A stretch of DNA of 35,004 nt from an uncultured Acidobacteriia bacterium (GCA_903881085.1 CAIRSA010000362.1:1-35004), one strand, 5' to 3'; shown: positions 16,431 through 25,659, counted from the first letter of the stretch. Program-made: numbers and translations. Notes: generated by a model from the sequence alone, not told the origin.

Positions 16431-16465
16431 GCTTCCATTCTAAGACATCCTGCGCGGCCTACTCA

Positions 16466-17128
16466 CTATTTGTCGCGCGGCTGGGGTGGCGGCTGCGGCT
16501 GTTGTTGTTGCGGCTGCGGATTTCCCGGGCGGTTCTGCGGCCCGGCGTTGGGTCCTTGGTTCGGGCCCATATTCTGCCGCGATCCCTGGTTCGGATTGGG
16601 TCCTTGGTTGGGATTCCGGTTGGGCCACGGGCCATTCATCGGCATTGGTCCCGGCATACCAGGACCCTGCATGGAGCGCCGTTGCCTGCCGCTCATCATA
16701 CGGTCCGGGTGGGGTTGACGCTTCTGCAACTCTTTCCACTGTTCAGTGGTGAGCACGGCGCGCAATGACACCGACATCAGCGTAAGATTGCGGTTCAGGT
16801 CCGCCTTGGCCGTGGCCATCTTGTCCACCGCATCGGTGGCGCGCTTCATGTCGATCTTGTCTTCGTTCAGGATGTCGTTCAGATTCCCATCCGTCTTTTC
16901 GACCGCTGCCCGCAGATCGATCAGCTTATTGCGGTAATCGTGGACGATGGTCTTTATCTGTTTCTGTTGCTCGTCGGTGACTTTCAAGTCCTTCACGATG
17001 GGCGAATCCCACCACGCGAAAAACTCGCCTCCGCCGCCCGGCCGTGGCCCTGGCATCGGCATCGGCGAAGGATGCGGCTGCCCGAAAGCGGTAAGTGCGC
17101 ATACTGTAATCAATAACATCGTTTTCAT
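16466..17128 (-). CDS. Spy/CpxP-like periplasmic protein with Pro/Asn/Gln-rich tail
   Basis: A 220-residue secreted protein. The signal peptide (MKTMLLITVCALTAFGQ) is followed by a Pro/Met-rich linker. A helical core (about 40-140) holds VTDEQQKQIKTIVHDYRNKLIDLRAAVEKTDGNL and LTTEQWKELQKRQ, an LTxxQ-type motif of the Spy/CpxP/heavy-metal-resistance group, which bind unfolded proteins or metals in the periplasm. The last ~75 residues are low-complexity, made of NPNQGPN-type and QQQQPQPPP stretches. Its start overlaps the anti-sigma gene by ATGA, so it is co-translated with a sigma/anti-sigma pair. It may be the envelope sensor of that pathway, as in CnrX/ZraP-like systems; this is an inference. 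Confidence 0.8.
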   Translation of the reverse strand: MKTMLLITVCALTAFGQPHPSPMPMPGPRPGGGGEFFAWWDSPIVKDLKVTDEQQKQIKTIVHDYRNKLIDLRAAVEKTDGNLNDILNEDKIDMKRATDAVDKMATAKADLNRNLTLMSVSLRAVLTTEQWKELQKRQPHPDRMMSGRQRRSMQGPGMPGPMPMNGPWPNRNPNQGPNPNQGSRQNMGPNQGPNAGPQNRPGNPQPQQQQPQPPPQPRDK

Positions 17129-17553
17129 CGTTGTTGTTCTCCTTGGAACAGATTTTGAATCGGTGCCGCCGCGCGCGGCTCATTGGATTCCGCCACGGAA
17201 TAGATCTCGGCAAAGAATTGCGCGTCAGAAATTTCCACTGGGCGCGGAGCGGGTTGGTACAAAAAAGAGGCGACCAGACAAACGGCGGCCGTTGCGAAGG
17301 CTGGGATTGGCCCGGGCAGCCACTGACCCCTGGACCGGTGCTCGATTTTCTCGAAAATGGCCGCACGCTGCTTTAGCAGGATCTCTTCGCCCGGCTCGGT
17401 TCCTAGGCGGTTCAACTCGGCCGCACGCGACTTGCCGAGCGCACTCCACCTGCCGCGGCATTCCTGACACTGGTCCAGATGATTGTCCGCTCGTTCGCGG
17501 ATGCCGTACATGCGGTCCAAAAGTTCGTCGTCGCTATAATGCATGCCGTCCAT
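17125..17553 (-). CDS. Putative membrane anti-sigma factor with zinc-finger motif
   Basis: 142 residues. The N-terminal HLDQCQEC (H25, C29, C32) is the HxxxCxxC zinc motif of anti-sigma (ZAS) domains, followed by a helix (about 35-70). One transmembrane segment lies at about 80-98 (PAFATAAVCLVASFLY), and a short periplasmic tail ends at QGEQQR. It overlaps the ECF sigma gene by 20 bp and the Spy-like gene by 4 bp. The expected role is to hold the sigma factor at the membrane until an envelope signal arrives. The family is clear from motif plus context rather than long sequence similarity. Confidence 0.82.
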   Translation of the reverse strand: MDGMHYSDDELLDRMYGIRERADNHLDQCQECRGRWSALGKSRAAELNRLGTEPGEEILLKQRAAIFEKIEHRSRGQWLPGPIPAFATAAVCLVASFLYQPAPRPVEISDAQFFAEIYSVAESNEPRAAAPIQNLFQGEQQR

Positions 17554-18148
17554 AAAGATCCTTCAATTCCCCGCGAAGTTTTTCCAGTGCACGAGCCATG
17601 TGTGTTTTCACGGTGGCCATATCCAACTCAAGAATCGCTGCGATTTCTTCCACGCTGTGATCGTTGAAATGCCGCAACGTAAAAACGGCCCGCTGTCGAG
17701 GCGACAGCGATTGCAGCGCCGACGTGATCCGCTGATCAATTTCGCGCGCTAACGCCTGCTGCTCGCCCTCTGGCGACTGCGATGCCGCCCTCGTTAATAT
17801 CTGCGCCTCATCTTCTGCCGCGGGCCGCCGGCGCCAGAACTGCAGCCTTTTTGAGCGCAGCCGGTCCAGGCAGGTGTTCACCGCAATGCGCGTCAGCCAC
17901 TTCGAAGGCTCCCGAATCAGCTTCTCTTCGTTCTGGCGTTCCAGCGCATGGTAGGCTTTTAGAAAAACGTCCTGCACGGCGGAATCCGTCTCGTCCTGGT
18001 CGGCCATCATCCGGCTGCAGATCGAGTAGATGCGGCGCTGCTCTGTCCGCATCCAGCCTTCAAAATCCTGAATGCTGGATACCGGATGCGCTGCTTTCTG
18101 CGGATCGTCTTTTTGCGAATCAAAGCGGACTGCCGCCATCGCGCCCAT
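17534..18148 (-). CDS. ECF sigma-70 factor (RpoE-like)
   Basis: A 204-residue alternative sigma factor. Region 2 (about 35-105) has QDVFLKAYHALE and WLTRIAVNTCLDRLRSKR. Region 4 (about 140-195) has LSPRQRAVFTLRHFNDHSVEEIAAILELDMATVKTHMARALEKLR, the -35-binding HTH. It is the first gene of a three-gene operon with the anti-sigma and Spy-like genes. A start at the internal ATG (18139) is equally possible; neither has a good ribosome-binding site. Target promoters are unknown. Confidence 0.92.
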   Translation of the reverse strand: MGAMAAVRFDSQKDDPQKAAHPVSSIQDFEGWMRTEQRRIYSICSRMMADQDETDSAVQDVFLKAYHALERQNEEKLIREPSKWLTRIAVNTCLDRLRSKRLQFWRRRPAAEDEAQILTRAASQSPEGEQQALAREIDQRITSALQSLSPRQRAVFTLRHFNDHSVEEIAAILELDMATVKTHMARALEKLRGELKDLYGRHAL

Positions 18149-18245
18149 CTTATACTGCTAGACGGGGTTTGCAAAGCAGCCGACTACACGGCCCTCAAAA
18201 ATCCTCATGTTAAACTGGCTTCTAACGTCAGAAGAACGGAAACCA

Positions 18246-18989
18246 ATGCGTAAGATACGATTTCACATTTGCGGCGCGGTACTGCTGGGGCTGTGCACTT
18301 TGTCGCCTGCTTTCGGCCAGACGAACGATACGATCACCAAGTCGCAAGCTGACGACATCGTCAAAGAACTGCGCCTGATTCGCCAGATGCTGGAACGGTC
18401 GATACCGCCGCCAGCCCCGCCAAAGCCGACAACTGCGAATGTGCCAATCCCGTCCACTGACCCTGTGCTCGGCAATAAGGACGCACCCATCACCATTGTG
18501 GAGTTTACGGACTATCAGTGCACGTTCTGCCAGCGCTTCCACATGGCGACTTTCCCGGAAATCAAGAAGAAGTACATCGATACGGGAAAGGTTCGGTTCT
18601 ATAGCCGCGACATGCCGCTCGACATTCACGCCAATGCCTTTAAAGCGGCGGTGGCCGCGCGTTGTGCGGGCGATCAGAACAAGTTCTGGGATTTGCGCGA
18701 TGTGTTGGTGGCGAACGCGGACAAACTCGACGCCGCTTCCATTCTTGGTTATGCCGGCAAGCTCACGATGGATCAGGCGGCGTTCAAAAGTTGCGTCGAC
18801 AGCAAAAAGTATGAGCCTGTTGTGAAGGCCAACCTGGATGAGGCAGCACGCCTGGGTGTTGAAGGCACTCCCACCTTCGTTGTAGGCAAGTCATCGCCGG
18901 AAGGCGTTAACGGCACCCTTGTTGTGGGCGCCCAACTCTTCCCGACGTTCGAAAAGCTGCTCGACAATATGCTGGCGGCAAAGAACTAG
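18246..18989 (+). CDS. Secreted DsbA-like thioredoxin-fold oxidoreductase
   Basis: A 247-residue periplasmic protein. The signal peptide ends near LSPAFGQ; a helix and Pro-rich linker (about 55-70) precede the DsbA domain. The active site CTFC is at C92-C95 in VEFTDYQCTFCQRFH, and the cis-proline loop is GVEGTPTFVVG. This matches the BdbD/DsbA-like group (Pfam Thioredoxin_4) that makes or isomerises disulfides in exported proteins. The start MRKIRF was chosen over an upstream ATG at 18207 because it gives a canonical signal peptide. The 3' end overlaps the convergent gene by 4 bp. No DsbB or VKOR partner is seen. Confidence 0.9.
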   Translation: MRKIRFHICGAVLLGLCTLSPAFGQTNDTITKSQADDIVKELRLIRQMLERSIPPPAPPKPTTANVPIPSTDPVLGNKDAPITIVEFTDYQCTFCQRFHMATFPEIKKKYIDTGKVRFYSRDMPLDIHANAFKAAVAARCAGDQNKFWDLRDVLVANADKLDAASILGYAGKLTMDQAAFKSCVDSKKYEPVVKANLDEAARLGVEGTPTFVVGKSSPEGVNGTLVVGAQLFPTFEKLLDNMLAAKN

Positions 18990-19477
18990 CCCGCGACGGT
19001 GGCCTTGCCGATCAACTTGTGATTTGGCACGCCGTCGATCCCGGTGCCTTCCACTGATTTAGTGGAGAAGATCGACGCGGCTTTGGCCAGCTTCTGAACA
19101 TCGCCGCCCTCTTCGACCACCATTTCATGCTCCACCCAGTTCGACAACGGGATGTTGCGGAAGAACAAGCGTTCCTGCAGAATCATGGACTTTTTCTGCA
19201 TGAACATCGACTTGCTTTCGCGCACGTAGTGGCGCTCTTCCACGCGGAAGTCGGCGAGGAAGGTATCGAGTGCTTTGCGTTGCGTGTGTTCTTCGGTCGC
19301 CTTGATGCGATCTACCATTAACTGCTCATGACTGTTCAACATCGCGCGCGTCTGCGCAATCGTCTCCCGTTCCTGGGCGATGGCGACTTCCATTCGCGCC
19401 TGCATGATATAGAAAGAGAGTAGCGCCGAGCCGGCGGCTACGAAAAGTGGCAAGAACATCCAGATTAAAGCGTCCAT
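18986..19477 (-). CDS. Membrane-anchored coiled-coil protein of unknown function
   Basis: 163 residues, not recognised. One N-terminal transmembrane segment (about 4-25, ALIWMFLPLFVAAGSALLSFYIM) is followed by a charged helix rich in E/R/Q (about 28-75) that looks like a coiled coil, then HYVRESKSMFMQKKSMILQERLFFRNIPLSNWVEHEMVVEEG and a Gly/Ser-poor tail. The single N-terminal anchor with no signal cleavage suggests the bulk faces either side of the membrane. It overlaps the DsbA-like gene tail-to-tail by 4 bp. Confidence 0.65.
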   Translation of the reverse strand: MDALIWMFLPLFVAAGSALLSFYIMQARMEVAIAQERETIAQTRAMLNSHEQLMVDRIKATEEHTQRKALDTFLADFRVEERHYVRESKSMFMQKKSMILQERLFFRNIPLSNWVEHEMVVEEGGDVQKLAKAASIFSTKSVEGTGIDGVPNHKLIGKATVAG

Positions 19478-19525
19478 AAGCTGTCCTGTCGCTTAGATCG
19501 GCAGTTCTGTCGAAAAACTTTCGTG

Positions 19526-19565
19526 CTAAGACGATATTTAAGGTGCCGTAAGTAAAATATCTTAG
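19526..19565. promoter_or_regulatory. Imperfect inverted repeat upstream of the vapBC-like pair
   Basis: CTAAG-ac-GATATTT (19526-19539) is mirrored by AAATATCTTAG (19555-19565), with a two-base bulge. It lies 36 bp upstream of the antitoxin start codon and could be the operator used by a ribbon-helix-helix antitoxin. This is a positional inference. No other feature is seen in the gap 19478-19601. Confidence 0.3.
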
Positions 19566-19601
19566 GTCCGAAGCGTGATGCGTTGATGCTATGATGCGAT
19601 T

Positions 19602-19877
19602 ATGAGGACCACACTCGATCTCACGCCCGAAGCTTATCACCTGGCCAAGGCGGTCGCCCGCGAGCGGAAGCAATCGATGGGCGCCGTCGTCAGCGAATTC
19701 ATCGTCAAGCCTGCTGAAGAGGAGCGGACCGGACCGATAATTTATGGAACATCCAAGGCAGGTTTCCCGACATTTCACGTTGTCGGGGCCAAGCCGATAA
19801 CGACAGAACAGGTTAAGGCGATGATGGAGGAAATGCAGGACGAAGAGGATGCAAGGTATCGGGAATGCAAACCGTAA
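19602..19877 (+). CDS. Probable RHH-type antitoxin (VapB-like)
   Basis: 91 residues. The N-terminus MRTTLDLTPEAYHLAKAVARERKQSMGAVVSEFI has the strand-helix-helix shape of ribbon-helix-helix antitoxins. The C-terminal half (FHVVGAKPITTEQVKAMMEEMQDEED) is acidic and probably wraps the toxin. Its 3' end overlaps the PIN toxin gene by 13 bp, a typical antitoxin-first layout. It likely represses its own promoter. Confidence 0.82.
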   Translation: MRTTLDLTPEAYHLAKAVARERKQSMGAVVSEFIVKPAEEERTGPIIYGTSKAGFPTFHVVGAKPITTEQVKAMMEEMQDEEDARYRECKP

Positions 19878-20272
19878 CACTTTTTGACGCCTGTATTCTA
19901 ATCGCCCTCGGGGATGATGCCCATACCTCCCATAGGCTGGCCACCGAGTGGTTTCATTCGACCAGAGATCTTCGATTTGCCATTTGCCCGATAACGCAAA
20001 TGGCACTTCTACGCCACATGACGCGCTCGTACCCAGAGCTGGCGTTTGGCTACGCCAAGCACGCTTTAGAACGCATCTCTGAATCGCCCAACCATGAATT
20101 CTGGACAGACGCAATCGACTGCCTCTCTATGCCCGTCCAAGGTATTTTAAGGCACGGCCACATTACGGACGCGTACTTGGTGAATTTGGCAAAATCCAGA
20201 GGTGCACGGATTGCCACATTGGACCAACGTATGGCCGACGTGTATGCACCGACTGCATTTTCGATCGTTTGA
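19865..20272 (+). CDS. vapC: PIN-domain toxin (VapC-like ribonuclease)
   Basis: A 135-residue PIN-domain nuclease. Acidic active-site residues are D8 (LFDACIL), D102 (TDAYLVNLAK) and D120 (IATLDQRM). At the position where many VapC proteins carry a glutamate, this one reads ITQMALLR (Q45); I associate this Q form with a distinct PIN subgroup also paired with RHH antitoxins, so it need not be inactive. VapC toxins usually cut tRNA or rRNA at one site. The overlap with the antitoxin gene couples their translation. It ends 5 bp before a convergent glycosyltransferase. Confidence 0.85.
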   Translation: MQTVTLFDACILIALGDDAHTSHRLATEWFHSTRDLRFAICPITQMALLRHMTRSYPELAFGYAKHALERISESPNHEFWTDAIDCLSMPVQGILRHGHITDAYLVNLAKSRGARIATLDQRMADVYAPTAFSIV

Positions 20273-20277
20273 AGACC

Positions 20278-21135
20278 CTATTCGTGAGAGCCGTCGACCT
20301 TTTGGCCGCTGATCAGGCTGAAGAACAGGCCTAACTTGAACGTCACCAGCGCCATCAGCGCTGCGCCGAACTGCACCTTGAATCCAGCCATGAAGCCAAA
20401 ATGCTTGCCCAGGAAGCTGGCCGCGCCGAGGATCCTGTCGGCTAGATACGCCGTGCTCTCTTCCCTTGCCGGCGGTTGACGCCATGTCGCGCGGGCCGCG
20501 GGCAACATCATAATCTTCTTGCCGGCGCGGCGCACCTGATAGCAGATCTCGGCATCGGACCAGAACTGGCCGTAACGCTGGTCAATGTAGTTCATGCCGG
20601 CGATGAATCGTTTGCGGATCATCAAAGCACGCACCCCGGGGAAATCGATAGGCCGTTCGCCGTCGGTGGCCGAGGGGGCGTTTGGCACCGGATCCTGATT
20701 GGAGGGAGAAGGCAGACTGCGCACCATCGCGACCGGCGAACCGGCTGGATCGATCAACATCGGACAAGCCGCAGGCAGATCCTCGTTTTCCGTCAGCTTT
20801 GCCGCCAGGCGCTGCACGGTATCGGGCATTACTTCCACGTTCGGATCGAGAAACAGTAGCAGTTCTCCAACCGCTGTCCGCATGCCGATGTTCATCGCCT
20901 TGGTCCAGCCAAAGTCTTTCTGCATTCGCAGCGGAGTGATCGAGGGGAATTCCGAATCGATGGTTGCACCGCCATCGCGACTACCGTTATCCATGACGAT
21001 GATCTCCATCGTTTCGCGGCCTATGCTGGCTTCGAGGGCGGTCAGGCAACGCCGCAAGGCATCGACACAGTTATGAGACACAACCAGGACCGAGACCTGG
21101 GTTACTACGGGCTGAGAATCTTCCATGGAAACCAA
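20278..21135 (-). CDS. Family 2 glycosyltransferase, rhamnosyltransferase-like
   Basis: A 285-residue GT-A enzyme. It has VSVLVVSHNCVDALRRCLTALE at the nucleotide-binding start, EIIVMDNGSRDGG, and a FLDPNVEV segment in the DxD position. GQFWSDAEICYQVRRAGKKIMMLP is the typical acceptor-side 'ED' region of WcaA/rhamnosyltransferase-like GT2. A C-terminal hydrophobic stretch (about 240-275) could bind the membrane. The donor and acceptor cannot be told. An internal ATG (21126) is an alternative start. It does not sit in a visible polysaccharide cluster. Confidence 0.87.
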   Translation of the reverse strand: MVSMEDSQPVVTQVSVLVVSHNCVDALRRCLTALEASIGRETMEIIVMDNGSRDGGATIDSEFPSITPLRMQKDFGWTKAMNIGMRTAVGELLLFLDPNVEVMPDTVQRLAAKLTENEDLPAACPMLIDPAGSPVAMVRSLPSPSNQDPVPNAPSATDGERPIDFPGVRALMIRKRFIAGMNYIDQRYGQFWSDAEICYQVRRAGKKIMMLPAARATWRQPPAREESTAYLADRILGAASFLGKHFGFMAGFKVQFGAALMALVTFKLGLFFSLISGQKVDGSHE

Positions 21136-21156
21136 AATGATAGCAGACGGCGGCCT

Positions 21157-22101
21157 CTAATGCTTAAGCGCCTGTGCCCTCTTCAAGGATTCCACGTGAT
21201 AGTCGAAATAGATCGCCTGGTAGCGGGCAAGCATTTCGGTCTGCTTATGGGCCAGACCTTCGATCTCCATATAGGTATGGTCCACGTCTGCGTCAACCAG
21301 CGCCTTGTGAAATTCACGCACGGTGGGAAGGTGCCCGTCGTCTTTGGTGCCGCACCAGATCTGGATGCGTAGCCCGTCTTTGATCAGTGTCAAGTTTTTC
21401 TTGATCAGTTGATAGACGTCGTTTTCGAGGAAGCGGCTCTTGTCCGGCCCCAGATAGAAGTTCGGATACGACTGCGGCTTCGAAGGGTCGTAAGCCTCCA
21501 GGATGTGCGGTACGTTGCCGGCCTGGTTGAACAGAGAGCAGAACATTTGCGGATACTTGATGGCCAGCCGCGTTGCTCCGCGGCCGCCCATGGAGAAGCC
21601 TTCGATGCATCGGCCCTGGCGCGATGCAACGGTGCGGTAGGTCTTATCGATGTGCGGAATCAGTTCGCGGATGATGGTGGTCTCACCCATAAACTTGCCG
21701 TCGTAGGAATCCTTATAATAGGTGGTCTTGCCGCCGTTGGGCATCACCAAGATCATGGGCGGCAGTTTGCCTGCGCGGATGCCTTTATCGAGCAACGCCG
21801 CCTGTTCGAAGCCATGGAGTTCGTTGCCACCTGCGCCGTGCAGATTGTAGATGACCGGATAGCGGGTGTCCTTTGCCGAGTCATAGTCGGGCGGCAGGTA
21901 GATGCAGTAGCCGATGTCGTGCTTCATGCTCTGGCTGAAGTATGTGAGATGCTTCACGCCTGCGGGCAACTGGCCAGGCTTCGGCTGATTCACCCACACG
22001 GTTTCCGCCAGTCCTTTGTGGACGGCGATGTCGATTTCCGGGCCCAAAAGCTGGGCATTCGAAACAGAGGTAAACAAAAAGACAAGGCATATATGTTTCA
22101 T
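21157..22101 (-). CDS. Secreted alpha/beta hydrolase of the esterase D/feruloyl-esterase type
   Basis: A 314-residue protein with signal peptide MKHICLVFLFTSVSNAQ. The central motif GFSMGG gives nucleophile S170, inside IEGFSMGGRGATRLAIKYP, which is typical of the esterase D/Fes-like family. YNLHGAGGNE holds the oxyanion-hole residues, and the C-terminal region carries the acid and histidine (GHLPTVREFH). The start is preceded by GGAGAG; a longer reading to 22185 would run into the divergent receptor's ribosome-binding site and lacks a signal peptide. Divergence from a large outer-membrane receptor with a 99-bp gap suggests shared regulation, perhaps for use of an acylated plant or microbial polymer. 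The substrate is inferred only. Confidence 0.87.
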   Translation of the reverse strand: MKHICLVFLFTSVSNAQLLGPEIDIAVHKGLAETVWVNQPKPGQLPAGVKHLTYFSQSMKHDIGYCIYLPPDYDSAKDTRYPVIYNLHGAGGNELHGFEQAALLDKGIRAGKLPPMILVMPNGGKTTYYKDSYDGKFMGETTIIRELIPHIDKTYRTVASRQGRCIEGFSMGGRGATRLAIKYPQMFCSLFNQAGNVPHILEAYDPSKPQSYPNFYLGPDKSRFLENDVYQLIKKNLTLIKDGLRIQIWCGTKDDGHLPTVREFHKALVDADVDHTYMEIEGLAHKQTEMLARYQAIYFDYHVESLKRAQALKH

Positions 22102-22200
22102 AGGCTGCTCTCCAGAATATACGACTTCTCCATCTGGGTGTGCGTTTTGATATGATGCACGCAGTAATTTCAGGGAAAGTTCCAAGGAGGTTTTCGCTCT

Positions 22201-25200
22201 ATGCGAATCCTATTATTCGCTCTACTTGCCGCGTCGCAATTGCCGGCGCAAACTACATCCGGCTCCATATCCGGCACCATCAAAGATTCAGCCGGTGCCG
22301 TGGTCCCTAACGCTAAAGTGACCGTGACCGGACAGCAGAACGGCTTCGTCCGTACTGTTACTACCAACAAAGAGGGGTTCTTCAATTACCCCGATTTAAC
22401 CCCGGCGACTTTCACCATGAAGGTGGAAGCGGCGGGCTTCAAAACCTATTCCAAGAACGATATCGTCATCAACGCATCGGACCGCAAGACGGAAGACGTC
22501 AGTCTCACTATCGGCCAGTTGAACGAATCGGTCACCGTTACCGCAGAAGTCATGACTGTAAATCTGTCGACAGGTGAAGGCTCAGGCACACTTGACGGCA
22601 ATCAGCTTGACCAGATCGCCCTGCGTGGCCGCGATATCTTCGACGCCGTGAGCCTGATGGCCGGCGTGGTCGACACCAGCGATGGCCGCGACGCACCCGG
22701 CCCGACGAGCATCGGCAACATTTATATTCTCGGCGGCCGCAACGATTCCAAGAACATGACCATTGACGGCGTAACCAACCTCGACACCGGTTCGAACGGC
22801 AGCGTGCACAGCATGCCTTCGATGGATTCGGTGGCTGAAGTGAAAGTGCTGATGTCGGCCTACTCGGCTGAGAACGGCCGCAACCCGTCATCGATCAACG
22901 TCATTACGAAGGGCGGCGGCCAGCAGTATCACGGCCAGGCTGCTTGGTACTTCCGCAACGAAGACCTCAACGCCAACGACTTTTTCACCAACAAAGCGGG
23001 CCGCGCTCGCGTGCCCTATCGCTACAACATCGCCAGCTATTCCATCAGTGGTCCGGTCAAGTTGCCGAAGCTGCCCAGCCTGCGCAACAAGCTGTACTTC
23101 ATGTTCAACCAGGAGTTCCAACGCCAGGTTGTACAGTACGGTACTCGTACCATCACGGTGCCCACCGCGCTCGAACGCCAGGGCGACTTCTCGCAATCGC
23201 GCCAGACCAACGGCTCTTTGTGGACGGTCAACGATCCGCTGGCCAACAAAACCCTTTTCCCCGGCCGCATCATTCCTCCGTCGCGGTTGACGGCTACAGG
23301 CAAGAACATTCTGAACCTGTTCCCGATGCCGAACTACACCGATCCGAACACGGTGAACCTTTACCAGTGGAACTACTTCGTTTCGAAGGCCGCTCCATAC
23401 CCGCGGCGCACGGAAACCGCTCGCGTGGATTTCTCTCCGAAGCAGAACTGGCAGATCTACGGCAGCGTCAGCAACAACGCCGATAAGCAGAACACGCTGT
23501 ACGGCGTCTGGGTGGATGGTTCGCTGAACTTCCCGCTGACGCCGATCGTATTCCAGCAGCCGGGCAAGTTGTGGACGATGCACTCCACCAACAACATCGG
23601 CGCGACGATGTTTAACGACTTCTCGGTCGCGTTCAGCCAGAATACGCTGACATTCGATCCGCTGGATGTTTCCGTGCTTGATCGCACAAAGACCGGCATC
23701 AACATTGCTCAGCGCAATCCGGCGCTGAACCCGCTGAATATGATTCCGAATATGACCTTTGGCGGTATCGCCAACGCTGCCAATCCGTCGTTTAGCCAAA
23801 ATTTCCCATACATCAATCAGAACAGCATCTACAGCGTGATCGACAACGTAAGTAAGATCAGCCGTACGCATACTTATAAGTTCGGTCTCTATTACGAGCA
23901 CACGCTGAAGCTGCAGAACTCCGGTTCGCGCATACGCGGAGAACTGAGCTTCAGCGCCGACGGCAATAACCCGCTCGATGCCAACAACGCCTACGCCAAT
24001 GCGCTGCTGGGCAATTACGATACCTATCAGGAAGCCACGGCGCGTCCGGCCGGGCGCTTCCTATTCACGAACACGGAGTTCTACGCGCAGGACACGTGGC
24101 GTGTGAAGAGCAATCTGAGCATTGACTACGGCGTTCGCTTCTACATTGATCCTCCCCAATACGATGCCAATGGACAGTTGGCATCATTCTCAGCCGCGGC
24201 CTTCAGCCAGGCCAATGCGGTAGTGCTGCTGCGCCCGGCAACCGTCGGCGGTGTGAAAGTGGCACAGGATCCGATCACGGGCAAGACCTACGGACAGGGC
24301 CTGATCGGCGCGTTTGCTCCCGGCCACGGCGACCCTACCAATGGCAACATCATCGGCGGCAAGAACGGCGCCCCAGCAGGACTGTACAATACGCGTCCGC
24401 TGGCTGTAGCGCCTCGCTTCGGCTTCGCGTGGGATCCTTTCAAGAAGGGCCGCACGGCGATTCGCGGCGGCGGCGGTGTGTACTATGACCGCATCCAGGG
24501 CAACCCTGTGATGGGCCAGATCGACAATCCTCCGTCGGTGTTCACTCCCACGCAGTATTACGGCACCTTCGCTGACATTCAAGCTACGGCAGCCGCCGGC
24601 CTGCTGGCGCCATCGGGCTCCATCACGTCGCTGGCCACGGCGGGACATCAGCAATCGATCTACAACTACAATTTGAAGATCGAGCATCAGGTGAGCAAGT
24701 CCACCTGGATGGAAGTAGGTTACACGGGATCGCTGGGCCGCCACCAGTTGTGGCAGCGGAACATCAATCCGGTTCCGGCCGGCGCGCAGTTCATCAACGT
24801 CCACCCGGAAAACCGCGACCCAACTACCACCAGCAACGCCTTGCCGGCCAACTTCCTGCGCCAGTATCAGGGCTTTGGCGACATCCTCTTGTATGAGTTC
24901 GCCAACTCATCGAACTACAATGGCGTGCTGACCAGCGTGCGTCAGCGCATGGGCCGCAGGCTGAACTTCTCCGCCACATATACTTACAGCAAGGCGCTGG
25001 ATGCATCGGACAGTTACAGCAATGCAGTGAGTGTGTTCATGGACCCTCGCAGCCGCAATTACGGACGCGCTGGTTTCGACCGCAACCAGGTGTTCAACGC
25101 CAACTTCTACTACAGCATTCCGAACGTGTACGGGAATGCTCCCCGTGCGCTTAGAACGGTAGCCAACGGATGGGAAGTGGCCGGTGTGATCCGCATGAAC

Positions 25201-25659
25201 ACGGGCGGACCATTTACTCCCGGCTACGGTACTTTGAACGGGATCAACAGCCCGACGGGCTCAGCCTCCGAAGGCGCCCGCGTGATGGTCATCAATCCGG
25301 ATGCTCCGTACGCGACGCGCTTCTCCCCACCGCCACAGCCGGCCGGACAGGGTAACGTGCCGTGGTCAACTACGAGCACAGCGCCGCAGTTTGGCAACCT
25401 GGGCAAGAACACCATGACCGGCCCGGGAACCAATAACTTCGATCTTTCGGTTTACCGGAACTTGAAGTTTACCGAGAAGTTCACTGGTCAGTTGCGTATT
25501 GAGGGTTACAACGCCTTCAACCATACGCAGTTTGCCGGGGTGGATACAACTTTGCGATTCGACAATGCGAACGGGAATATGTACAACACCCTGTTCAATC
25601 AGCCGACTTCGGCGCGGCCTGCGCGCCGGATTCAGATCGCTATGAGGATCCGGTTCTAG
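22201..25659 (+). CDS. TonB-dependent-receptor-like outer membrane protein (acidobacterial CarboxypepD_reg type)
   Basis: A 1,152-residue outer-membrane protein. Signal peptide MRILLFALLAASQLPAQ is followed by a carboxypeptidase-regulatory-like beta-sandwich (about 20-105, GSISGTIKDSAGAVVPNAKVTVTG). A plug-like region (about 115-230) contains LDQIALRGRDIFDAVSLMAGV and SINVITKGGGQQYHG, then a long beta-barrel ends in RIQIAMRIRF with a terminal aromatic residue. Solibacter-like genomes hold dozens of such paralogues, probably for uptake of oligosaccharides. No TonB box was recognised. The ATG follows a near-consensus AAGGAGG (22184-22190) with 10-nt spacing. A strong terminator follows the stop. 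Confidence 0.93.
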   Translation: MRILLFALLAASQLPAQTTSGSISGTIKDSAGAVVPNAKVTVTGQQNGFVRTVTTNKEGFFNYPDLTPATFTMKVEAAGFKTYSKNDIVINASDRKTEDVSLTIGQLNESVTVTAEVMTVNLSTGEGSGTLDGNQLDQIALRGRDIFDAVSLMAGVVDTSDGRDAPGPTSIGNIYILGGRNDSKNMTIDGVTNLDTGSNGSVHSMPSMDSVAEVKVLMSAYSAENGRNPSSINVITKGGGQQYHGQAAWYFRNEDLNANDFFTNKAGRARVPYRYNIASYSISGPVKLPKLPSLRNKLYFMFNQEFQRQVVQYGTRTITVPTALERQGDFSQSRQTNGSLWTVNDPLANKTLFPGRIIPPSRLTATGKNILNLFPMPNYTDPNTVNLYQWNYFVSKAAPYPRRTETARVDFSPKQNWQIYGSVSNNADKQNTLYGVWVDGSLNFPLTPIVFQQPGKLWTMHSTNNIGATMFNDFSVAFSQNTLTFDPLDVSVLDRTKTGINIAQRNPALNPLNMIPNMTFGGIANAANPSFSQNFPYINQNSIYSVIDNVSKISRTHTYKFGLYYEHTLKLQNSGSRIRGELSFSADGNNPLDANNAYANALLGNYDTYQEATARPAGRFLFTNTEFYAQDTWRVKSNLSIDYGVRFYIDPPQYDANGQLASFSAAAFSQANAVVLLRPATVGGVKVAQDPITGKTYGQGLIGAFAPGHGDPTNGNIIGGKNGAPAGLYNTRPLAVAPRFGFAWDPFKKGRTAIRGGGGVYYDRIQGNPVMGQIDNPPSVFTPTQYYGTFADIQATAAAGLLAPSGSITSLATAGHQQSIYNYNLKIEHQVSKSTWMEVGYTGSLGRHQLWQRNINPVPAGAQFINVHPENRDPTTTSNALPANFLRQYQGFGDILLYEFANSSNYNGVLTSVRQRMGRRLNFSATYTYSKALDASDSYSNAVSVFMDPRSRNYGRAGFDRNQVFNANFYYSIPNVYGNAPRALRTVANGWEVAGVIRMNTGGPFTPGYGTLNGINSPTGSASEGARVMVINPDAPYATRFSPPPQPAGQGNVPWSTTSTAPQFGNLGKNTMTGPGTNNFDLSVYRNLKFTEKFTGQLRIEGYNAFNHTQFAGVDTTLRFDNANGNMYNTLFNQPTSARPARRIQIAMRIRF

